Assembly (NCBI GenBank): GCA_031264885.1
Contig: JAISDM010000038.1
Location: 1 to 10,292 of the forward strand
Source of the DNA: Peptococcaceae bacterium
GTDB lineage: Bacteria; Bacillota; Peptococcia; DRI-13; UBA5745
Direction of reading: 5' to 3'
Length of the DNA stretch: 10,292 nucleotides
Position numbers and translations under genes: made by a program. Numbering within the stretch: position 1 is the first letter of the stretch; each line of letters starts with the position of its first letter. Below are positions 5,645 through 10,292 of the stretch, piece after piece. Below the pieces are notes generated by a model. It saw only the letters and a program-made list of their open reading frames with translations. It did no database searches and was not told the origin of the DNA.

Positions 5645-8055
5645 TAATAGATGCTGTACACCGCCCGCATATCTTCCGCGGTCAGGGGATAAGCCGCGTT
5701 GATCCGCTCTATCAATTCCGCCGCGCCCGGGGTCAAAGCGGCGCCGCCGCCCGCGCCGGGCGGACGCGCTGTGTCCGCGTCCGCCGGCGGCGAAACCGGA
5801 GCGGCGGACGGCGCGGCCGTGTTCCGCCGCATCGCCTCGTTCAGGGTCGTATGTGTCACATCATACCAGACGCTGCCGCCGGACGCCAGTATGCGGTCCC
5901 GATCCGGCCAATTTACGGCGTGGTCTATCAACGCGCGCCGGATATTCTCGCCTTCTATCGGCGTGTGATACTCATATTGGGCGGCGTTTCTCCCTGCCCG
6001 CGTGATCCGTATGGTTCCCCCTTGCGCTTCGGCCGCTGTCTGCGCTTCGGATTCAGGGGCGCCCGGAGACCGGGGCTCAAGCTGCGCTTCGGCGCCTGTT
6101 TGCGCTTCGGCCGCTGTCTGCGCTTCAGATCGGGAGGCGCCCGGAGGCTGAGGCGTGTCCGACGGGGACGCGGGCTGCCCCGACGGGGATACAGGCTGCG
6201 CGCCCGATGGGGAGCCGGTTTGCGCCTCCGGCGGCTGCGTCTCAGGCCGAGCCCCCGTTACTTGGGGACGCTCGGTCTCAGTCTGCTGCCCCGCCGGAGC
6301 CTGCGCGCCCGCCGCGGGGGCAGGTGAAGGTACGGGCGTTGGCCTAGGCACAGGTGTCGGCGTCGGCATGGGTGTTGGTGTAGGCACAGGTGTCGGCATA
6401 GGCGTGGGCGTCGGTGTCGGCACGGGCGTAGGTGTTGGCGTTGGCAAAGGCGTCGGTGTCGGCATGGGCGTAGGTGTTGGCGTTGGCGTGGGCGTCGGTG
6501 TCGGCACGGGCGTCGGTATGGGCGTAGGCGTTGGCATGGGTGTCGGCACAGGCGTTGGCGCAGGCGTCGGTGTTGGCATGGGTGTCGGTGTCGGCGTGGG
6601 CCTGGGTGTAGGCGTTGGCACGGGCGTTGGCGTCGGTATGGGTGTCGGTGTAGGCACAGGTGTCGGTGTCGGCACGGGCATCACGGGCGTGGGTGTCGGC
6701 ACAGGCGCCTCCGGTGTGGGCACAGGCGTCGGCGTCGGCGCAGGCGCCTCCGGCGTAAATCTGGCTTCCAAGGTGCGAGGCGATTCAGCGATGAAGGTAA
6801 GAACCGTACCCGCGCCGTCCATTTTAAGGCCGTTTTCGTACCAGCCGCCGAACACATAGCCCTCCCCCGGCGCGGCGGTCAGTGTCACCGTATCATACGG
6901 CGTGTAATCGCCGGCTCCGGAGACAACGCCGCCCGTACCCGCGGACGCGTAAACCGCGACGGGTTTCATGGCCTTGTCCAGGTCGAAGAAATGGATGGCG
7001 TAATCCAGGGTTGTCCACCGGCCGTTTTTGTTTTTGATCCCGCTCAGATTCACCGTAAAGACATCCCCGTCCCGGATGGCGCTCAGGGATGTCATGTCCG
7101 GACGGAAAATAATTTCTTTGTCATGTACGGACAGATGCGCGGACTCTTCCGGCATATTGCCCTCGGTCAAATAGGGCGTGGAATCGTCAAACACCCATGT
7201 CCGTCCGTCGCGCAGCCGTGTCAGCGTCAATGTAAGATTTTTGCGGATGGGCGCTTGATAGGGCGCCCCCAGCTTGACCGACCACGGATATTCGGTGATT
7301 ACGGGCAGTCTGGCGGTCGCGGCGAAGTATTGGATCGGAAAAGCGCCCGCGCTGGGCCACGCCACATAGGAATCAGATTCTTTTTCCCGGGACTCCATGT
7401 GTATTACCACACGGTACCCTCTATAAGAGATCTCCCCCGGATTCTGCGCGTAGCCGACGCCGAACAGCCGCGGCCCCGGGTCCAGCAGCGCCATTCTATG
7501 TTTGGCGTGTTCTATGTTGTTGCCGCCCCCGTCCGCGATAAATCCGGCGACCGCGTTGGCGATGTTGGATCTCCCGCCATACGCGCACTCACTGGTAAAA
7601 TTTTGCGCCGTATTAAAAAAAGCCACGGACATTCCGGCGGGCCTGCCGGGGAAATGGGTGACCCGGTTCGCGGTCGCCAGCAGCACCGCTTTATGCTGCG
7701 CCGATTCATTCAATTTGGGCGTAAGAGAGATATCCTCATAAGAAACGCCTGCCAGATACCGGAACATCTTCAATGTGTTCAGCGCGTCCGCCAGATCCTC
7801 CGCGTTCAAGGCGCCCGCCCGGTAGGTCCCCGCGAAAGACGGCGGATCCGCGTATCGGGTTACCCTTGCGAGATCGAAAGCCGTGTTGGGGTATTTTTTC
7901 GCCACGGTCACCACTTCGGCGATGCTTCGTGTATTTACGCCCGCCGCCGTCCCGCCGTCAAGAGAACCGGCGTAAACTGCTTTCGCCGGCGACATCCAGA
8001 CTATTGCCATTATGAACAACCCGAAAGACGCGATGCCGGTCAGAAGCTTTCTCAT
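5563..8055 (-). CDS. Large secreted CAP-like protein with InlB-type repeat and Pro-Thr linker
   Basis: ATG at 8055 is favoured over 8079 because GGGAG lies seven bases upstream of it; the product is about 830 residues. A signal peptide spans about 1-26 (MRKLL, hydrophobic core, SPAKA). A CAP/SCP-like domain lies at about 87-232: ALNTLKMFRYLAGVSYEDI, AQHKAVLL, THFPGRPAGMS, SNIANAVAGFI and HRMALLDPGPRLFGVGY. About 233-367 is a beta-rich stretch I do not recognise. About 368-436 resembles a divergent InlB B-repeat (GEGYVFGGWYENG). A linker of about 145 residues of Pro-Thr with Val, Ile, Met or Leu follows, then a Gln/Ala/Glu-rich stretch. The C-terminus has an unassigned module (about 680-740) and a helical module ending in YYQVLSDSEK, like repeats of Firmicute surface proteins. 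There is no LPXTG or membrane anchor. The role is unknown; a wall-spanning exported protein is likely. Confidence 0.85.
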   Translation of the reverse strand: MRKLLTGIASFGLFIMAIVWMSPAKAVYAGSLDGGTAAGVNTRSIAEVVTVAKKYPNTAFDLARVTRYADPPSFAGTYRAGALNAEDLADALNTLKMFRYLAGVSYEDISLTPKLNESAQHKAVLLATANRVTHFPGRPAGMSVAFFNTAQNFTSECAYGGRSNIANAVAGFIADGGGNNIEHAKHRMALLDPGPRLFGVGYAQNPGEISYRGYRVVIHMESREKESDSYVAWPSAGAFPIQYFAATARLPVITEYPWSVKLGAPYQAPIRKNLTLTLTRLRDGRTWVFDDSTPYLTEGNMPEESAHLSVHDKEIIFRPDMTSLSAIRDGDVFTVNLSGIKNKNGRWTTLDYAIHFFDLDKAMKPVAVYASAGTGGVVSGAGDYTPYDTVTLTAAPGEGYVFGGWYENGLKMDGAGTVLTFIAESPRTLEARFTPEAPAPTPTPVPTPEAPVPTPTPVMPVPTPTPVPTPTPIPTPTPVPTPTPRPTPTPTPMPTPTPAPTPVPTPMPTPTPIPTPVPTPTPTPTPTPTPMPTPTPLPTPTPTPVPTPTPTPMPTPVPTPTPMPTPTPVPRPTPVPSPAPAAGAQAPAGQQTETERPQVTGARPETQPPEAQTGSPSGAQPVSPSGQPASPSDTPQPPGASRSEAQTAAEAQTGAEAQLEPRSPGAPESEAQTAAEAQGGTIRITRAGRNAAQYEYHTPIEGENIRRALIDHAVNWPDRDRILASGGSVWYDVTHTTLNEAMRRNTAAPSAAPVSPPADADTARPPGAGGGAALTPGAAELIERINAAYPLTAEDMRAVYSIYYQVLSDSEKTSVSGRAAVLDMFAALGV
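6022..6146 (-). repeat. 47-base internal duplication in the CAP-like gene
   Basis: Bases 6022-6068 and 6100-6146 are near-identical 47-base copies, both containing GCGCTTCGGCCGCTGTCTGC and ending GCGCCCGGAG. In the protein they give two SEAQTAAEAQ segments in the Ala/Gln/Glu-rich stretch between the Pro-Thr linker and the C-terminal modules. The frame is preserved. Confidence 0.75.
6316..6755 (-). repeat. Hexamer-based minisatellite encoding the Pro-Thr linker
   Basis: About 440 bases are made of variants of GGYGTN (plus strand), arranged in longer 12- and 18-base periods such as GGCGTCGGTGTCGGCAC. On the coding strand this gives PTPTP with every third or so Thr replaced by V, I, M, L, A or R. 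Third-position differences are frequent, so the tract is old or under selection for the peptide. It also makes an opposite-strand frame of Gly-Val repeats that is not a gene. Copy number may vary between strains. Confidence 0.9.
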
Positions 8056-8118
8056 GCGTAGTCTCCCAAATAGAACCATTGTTCCATATTTTTTTACAAT
8101 TTTTGTGCAGTGTTTACT

Positions 8119-8147
8119 ATTGTAACAAATGGCATGATGAATATCAA
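8119..8147 (-). promoter_or_regulatory. Sigma-A-type promoter of the CAP-like gene
   Basis: Read on the minus strand, TTGATA (8147-8142) and TACAAT (8124-8119) are separated by exactly 17 bases. Each differs from consensus by one base. Transcription should begin near 8112, giving a leader of about 57 bases before ATG 8055. Confidence 0.6.
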
Positions 8148-8154
8148 CATATAT

Positions 8155-8172
8155 TTGTTAAATCTTTAACCG
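8155..8172. promoter_or_regulatory. Candidate Rex operator between divergent promoters
   Basis: The site TTGTTAA-ATCT-TTAACCG matches 12 of the 14 fixed positions of the clostridial Rex consensus TTGTTAANNNNTTAACAA. Its core GTTAAATCTTTAAC is a perfect inverted repeat. It lies 12 bases upstream of the -35 of the aldo/keto reductase and 7 bases beyond the -35 of the CAP-like gene. Rex is a repressor that releases DNA when NADH is high. AT-rich sequence makes chance matches easier, so this is a candidate only. Confidence 0.45.
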
Positions 8173-8184
8173 GTGAGGCGGTGA

Positions 8185-8213
8185 TTGTAAGGCCGCTTCT
8201 ATTGTGGTATTAT
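8185..8213 (+). promoter_or_regulatory. Sigma-A-type promoter of the aldo/keto reductase gene
   Basis: TTGTAA (8185-8190) and TATTAT (8208-8213) are separated by 17 bases; an overlapping TATAAG at 8211 is an alternative -10. Transcription would begin near 8220, giving a leader of about 58 bases. Confidence 0.5.
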
Positions 8214-8277
8214 AAGACAGGAGAACACAATCTATCCAAACGGCGCAAGAACAATACATATTATGGGAGTGGTAAAA

Positions 8278-9402
8278 ATGGCTGAAAAATATCTGGGTGA
8301 ATCAATCGCGAAACTGGGATTTGGATTTATGCGCCTTCCGAGGGCAAAGGCCGGGTTCGACATGGAGCAGATCAATCGAATGGTCGATCATTTTTTGGAC
8401 GCGGGCTTCACGTACTTTGACACGGCGTATGTGTACGAAGGCTCCGAGGAGGCGCTGCGGCAATCGCTGGTGGAGCGGCATCCCCGTGAGAAGTATCAAA
8501 TCGCGACGAAGCTGAACCTCATGTCCGCCAAGGCGCCGGAAGACTTGCCCGGCTATTTCGAGACATCGAAGAAGCGCCTGGGGGTGGACTATTTGGATTT
8601 TTACCTGCTTCACGGACTGGGCGGGAAAGGGATCGTGAAGGCGGACGACTTAAAGGCGTGGGACTATCTCAAATCGCTGAAAGCGGAGGGACTGGTCCGG
8701 CATATCGGCATGTCGTTTCACGGCACCCCCGAAGAACTCGACGGGATTTTTCAGAAACATCCGGAGGCGGAATTCGTTCAGATACAGCTGAATTACCTGG
8801 ACTGGGACAGCGAGAAAGTACAGTCGCGCCTCGTGTACGAAGCGGCGCGCCGGAACAGTCGGTCGGTGATCATTATGGAGCCTGTGAAGGGCGGTCTGCT
8901 GGGAAGCGAGGAGTCGGCCATCGCGAAGGAATTCAAGGCATACGATCCCAACGCGTCCGCCGCCTCGTGGGCGCTGCGCTTCGCGGCGCAGCTTGACGGG
9001 CTCATAACGGTGCTGTCCGGCATGAGCACATATGAGCAGATTGCGGACAACACCGCCACGTTCCGGAACATGGGCCCGCTTTCCGAAAAAGAAAACGCCC
9101 TCATAAAGAAGGCGGCGGATATCCTAAAAAGCACCCCGCGGGTTCCATGTACAGGCTGTAACTACTGCACCCCGAACTGTCCGCAAAAAATAGCCATTCC
9201 GGCGATATTGGACCTCTACAGCAATTATCTCGTATACAACACCCTGGCCGGGATCGCGCGCGCGTACGGTTTTGCCACAGGAAGAGGCGGCAAGGCGAAA
9301 GACTGCGTCGCGTGCCGCGTCTGTGAGGAACACTGTCCACAGCACATAGAGATTGCCGATACGCTCGCCAAATTCTCGGAACTGGTCGGCGAAAAAAAAT
9401 AA
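8278..9402 (+). CDS. Aldo/keto reductase with C-terminal ferredoxin-like domain
   Basis: This is a predicted NAD(P)H- or ferredoxin-linked oxidoreductase of 374 residues, cytosolic. ATG 8278 is preferred because GGGAG lies eight to nine bases upstream; the frame could also start at 8263. The TIM-barrel reductase part (about 1-275) has the catalytic tetrad D48 and Y53 (FDTAYVYEGSEEAL), K78 (IATKLNL) and H112 (FYLLHG). The C-terminal part has two Cx2Cx2Cx3CP motifs: C291/294/297/301 and C343/346/349/353, each suited to a 4Fe-4S cluster. This architecture is common in anaerobes, and its substrates are mostly uncharacterised. A divergent promoter and a Rex-like site upstream agree with redox control. 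The stop is followed by a repeat element rather than a conventional terminator. Confidence 0.93.
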   Translation: MAEKYLGESIAKLGFGFMRLPRAKAGFDMEQINRMVDHFLDAGFTYFDTAYVYEGSEEALRQSLVERHPREKYQIATKLNLMSAKAPEDLPGYFETSKKRLGVDYLDFYLLHGLGGKGIVKADDLKAWDYLKSLKAEGLVRHIGMSFHGTPEELDGIFQKHPEAEFVQIQLNYLDWDSEKVQSRLVYEAARRNSRSVIIMEPVKGGLLGSEESAIAKEFKAYDPNASAASWALRFAAQLDGLITVLSGMSTYEQIADNTATFRNMGPLSEKENALIKKAADILKSTPRVPCTGCNYCTPNCPQKIAIPAILDLYSNYLVYNTLAGIARAYGFATGRGGKAKDCVACRVCEEHCPQHIEIADTLAKFSELVGEKK

Positions 9403-9420
9403 CGCGCCCGGGCAGCGGAT

Positions 9421-9436
9421 TTAGACAATTAGACAA
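9421..9436 (+). repeat. Tandem octamer TTAGACAA x2
   Basis: TTAGACAA occurs twice head to tail shortly after the reductase stop, followed by TTTACCC and then repeat element C. No function is apparent. Confidence 0.5.
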
Positions 9437-9448
9437 TTTACCCAATCT

Positions 9449-9602
9449 GCGATTCACGTTTTGGAAATGCGCGTCTACCGTAAACGGGCGGCAAAACACC
9501 GCCCCTACAGATGCGCCGTTCGCGGTACCGTAGGGATGGCAAAACACCGCCCCTATTCGGTACCGTAGGGGCGGCATTCTGCCGCCCGTTTTTGACAGAC
9601 GT
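9449..9602. repeat. Palindromic repeat element C (composite of three half-units, MITE-like)
   Basis: The left unit (9449-9528, minus orientation) starts GCGATTCACGTTTTGGAAATG, continues CGCGTC, and holds the hairpin GGGCGG-CAAAACA-CCGCCC (9486-9504) with flank CCCCTAC. A short middle unit (9531-9556) repeats GGCAAAACACCGCCCCTA with one mismatched and one wobble pair in its stem. The right unit (9558-9602, plus orientation) is CGGTACCGTAGGGG, a perfect eight-base stem GGGCGGCA/TGCCGCCC (9569-9587) and GTTTTTGACAGACG. The outer ends CGTCTACCGTAAACGGGCGGC-like (from 9472) and its counterpart ending near 9601 are inverted repeats matching at about 17 of 21 positions. It fills the gap between two convergent genes and carries no reading frame. 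Confidence 0.7.
9569..9595 (+). terminator. Possible terminator for the aldo/keto reductase, formed by repeat C
   Basis: The perfect stem GGGCGGCA-TTC-TGCCGCCC (9569-9587) is followed by GTTTTTG on the plus strand. The T-tract has only five T, so termination may be partial. It lies 167 bases after the reductase stop and no better terminator is visible between them. Confidence 0.35.
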
Positions 9603-9632
9603 GGATATGAAGCGCCGGCGGGCTATTGCTGG

Positions 9633-10037
9633 CTATTGTATCCTTGATTTGCCCGACATTTTTTCTAAAAAAATAACCCATTTGTCAATTGTGGACATGC
9701 TTAAGGAATGTTCCATCAGGCAGGCTTCTTTTTCAGCAAGAGCCGGATCGACTCCGAGAATGTCGATTAAGAACGATCTCAATACGATGTGGCGGCGATA
9801 TATATCTTTGGCCTGCATTTTTCCATTCGGAGTGAGACTCAGTGTGCCGTAATGCTCATGCAGTACCAGCCCGGACTGCTTTAAGGAACCGATGGCCCGG
9901 TTGACACTGGCTTTGGATACGGATAGATGCTGCGCGACATCTGTTAACCGGACGGCTGTGCCCTCCATTTGTTCCAGATTATAGATCGCCTCTAAGTAGT
10001 CTTCCAGCGACGGGGATAACGCGACGAACTCTTCCAC
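9633..10037 (-). CDS. DtxR/MntR-family metal-responsive transcriptional repressor
   Basis: The 134-residue product begins at a GTG (10037-10035) nine bases after GGAGG of a strong ribosome binding site. The N-terminal winged helix carries LSPSLEDYLEAIYNLEQ (8-23) and the recognition region LTDVAQHLSVSKASVNRAIG (31-50). The dimer and metal part has YRRHIVLRSFL with H83 and EKEACLMEHSLS with C106, E109 and H110. D13 and E16 align with the Mn-binding D8 and E11 of Bacillus MntR, while C106 aligns with the cysteine of DtxR. The SH3-like third domain of IdeR/DtxR is absent, as in many clostridial members. The family represses metal uptake genes when Fe or Mn is sufficient; no transporter gene lies in the window, so the metal and targets are unknown. 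Confidence 0.88.
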   Translation of the reverse strand: MEEFVALSPSLEDYLEAIYNLEQMEGTAVRLTDVAQHLSVSKASVNRAIGSLKQSGLVLHEHYGTLSLTPNGKMQAKDIYRRHIVLRSFLIDILGVDPALAEKEACLMEHSLSMSTIDKWVIFLEKMSGKSRIQ

Positions 10038-10072
10038 GGGGAAGTCCCTCCTTTCTCGCTTTGTTTAGTCTT

Positions 10073-10101
10073 ATTTTACTTTATACGAAACGCGTTGTCA
10101 A
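10073..10101 (-). promoter_or_regulatory. Sigma-A-type promoter of the DtxR/MntR-like gene
   Basis: On the minus strand TTGACA (10101-10096) and TAAAAT (10078-10073) are 17 bases apart. The spacer contains the palindrome AACGCGTT (10089-10096), and TTTGTTT (10060-10066) with AAACAAA (10100-10106) form inverted repeats around the promoter. These could be autoregulatory sites, but no known DtxR or MntR box is evident. Confidence 0.6.
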
Positions 10102-10115
10102 ACAAACCAATTTTT

Positions 10116-10171
10116 GCGATTCGCAAGCCTGGAAATTCGCGTCCGCTAAGACGGGCGGCAGGATGCCGCCC
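10116..10171 (-). repeat. Palindromic repeat element D1 (minus orientation)
   Basis: It starts GCGATTCGCAAGCCTGG, continues AAATTCGCGTCCG and carries the perfect stem GGGCGGCA-GGA-TGCCGCCC (10153-10171). The left arm corresponds to the left arm of element C and, reversed, to the right arm of element A, with several changes. The usual CCTACGG flank is replaced by CCAGACCG. Confidence 0.6.
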
Positions 10172-10192
10172 CAGACCGTCCGAAAACGGGAC

Positions 10193-10214
10193 GGGGCACG
10201 GCATGCCGTGCCCC
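10193..10214. repeat. Perfect 22-base palindrome (element D2)
   Basis: GGGGCACGGCA is followed at once by its exact reverse complement, giving 11 paired bases without a loop. The outer GGGG/CCCC and the GGCA/TGCC core resemble the other hairpins, but the stem sequence differs. The following CCACGGGG resembles the CCTACGG flank. Confidence 0.65.
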
Positions 10215-10263
10215 CACGGGGGGAACCGGGGGCGAACCACCGCGGGGCGTTGGGGGAAATAGA

Positions 10264-10292
10264 CGCGGGGCGTCCGCCGACGCCCCCTACGG
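10264..10292 (-). repeat. Palindromic repeat element D3, running to the right edge
   Basis: GGGGCGTC (10267-10274) and GACGCCCC (10279-10286) form an eight-base stem around CGCC, followed by CCTACGG, the same flank as elements A and C. CGCGGGGCGT also occurs at 10241-10250, as a direct repeat of 10264-10273. The element may continue beyond the window. The sequence between D2 and D3 is G-rich, with no reading frame I can support. Confidence 0.6.

Noticed and set aside
6316..6755. Possible CRISPR array because of the regular repeats
   Set aside because: The period is 6-18 bases with no unique spacers, lies inside a coding frame, and no cas gene is present.
6155..6859. Forward frame of Gly-Val repeats (GVGVGTGVG)
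   Set aside because: It is the opposite strand of the Pro-Thr linker. The minus frame has a signal peptide, recognisable domains on both sides, a promoter and a ribosome binding site.
6991..8061. Forward 356-codon frame opposite the N-terminal half of the CAP-like gene
   Set aside because: No domain, Arg/His-rich shadow composition and no ribosome binding site; the minus strand shows the CAP-like domain and signal peptide.
9101..9577. Minus-strand frame overlapping the reductase end and repeat C
   Set aside because: It translates the repeat element into GAVFCRP-type peptides and runs opposite the Fe-S motifs of the reductase.
9403..9632. Insertion sequence remnant between the convergent genes
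   Set aside because: Inverted ends are present but there is no transposase fragment or clear target duplication; a non-autonomous palindromic repeat explains it better.
10060..10106. DtxR or MntR operator in the regulator's own promoter
   Set aside because: The inverted repeats (TTTGTTT/AAACAAA and AACGCGTT) do not match the known boxes and are too short or too far apart to call.

Overview
The window looks like chromosomal DNA of a fairly GC-rich anaerobic Firmicute of the clostridial type. The support is a DUF951-family protein (a family typical of Firmicutes) directly behind an MscS-type channel, strong AGGAGG-type ribosome binding sites, an aldo/keto reductase with a ferredoxin-like tail, a small DtxR/MntR-type regulator, and a candidate operator resembling the clostridial Rex consensus. 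I cannot name the genus or species.

Layout. Bases 3-101 hold the last codons of an unidentified upstream gene, followed by an intrinsic terminator. A palindromic repeat element comes next, then a run of six forward genes: a family 4 uracil-DNA glycosylase (271-873), a secreted protein of seven tandem bacterial Ig-like repeats (931-2877), a CvpA-family membrane protein (2975-3703), a HEAT-repeat protein (3743-4531), an MscS-type channel (4521-5381) and a DUF951 protein (5378-5644). The last three genes overlap or have tight spacing, so they are almost certainly cotranscribed. The DUF951 frame runs 82 bases into the 3' end of a convergent gene.

That convergent gene (8055 down to 5563) encodes a large secreted protein: signal peptide, CAP-like domain, one InlB-type repeat, a Pro-Thr linker of about 145 residues encoded by a hexamer-based minisatellite, and two small C-terminal modules. 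It shares a divergent promoter region (about 8080-8277) with an aldo/keto reductase that carries two 4Fe-4S binding motifs (8278-9402). Between the two promoters lies a near-match to the Rex consensus, suggesting redox (NADH/NAD+) control. A DtxR/MntR-like regulator (10037 down to 9633), with a clear promoter, faces the reductase.

The most unusual non-coding signal is a dispersed family of GC-rich hairpins. They sit in intergenic sequence at 159-255, 2921-2950, 9449-9602 and 10116-10292. Most share a flank ending CCCCTACGG, a CGGTACCG junction where units meet tail to tail, and sometimes a longer arm containing GGAAATGCGCGTC. Stem sequences differ between copies but still pair. This resembles REP/BIME or MITE elements. 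I found no rRNA, tRNA, CRISPR array, transposase or phage gene, and I see no convincing new defence or biosynthetic system; the strongest candidates for something new are the repeat family and the two unusual secreted proteins.
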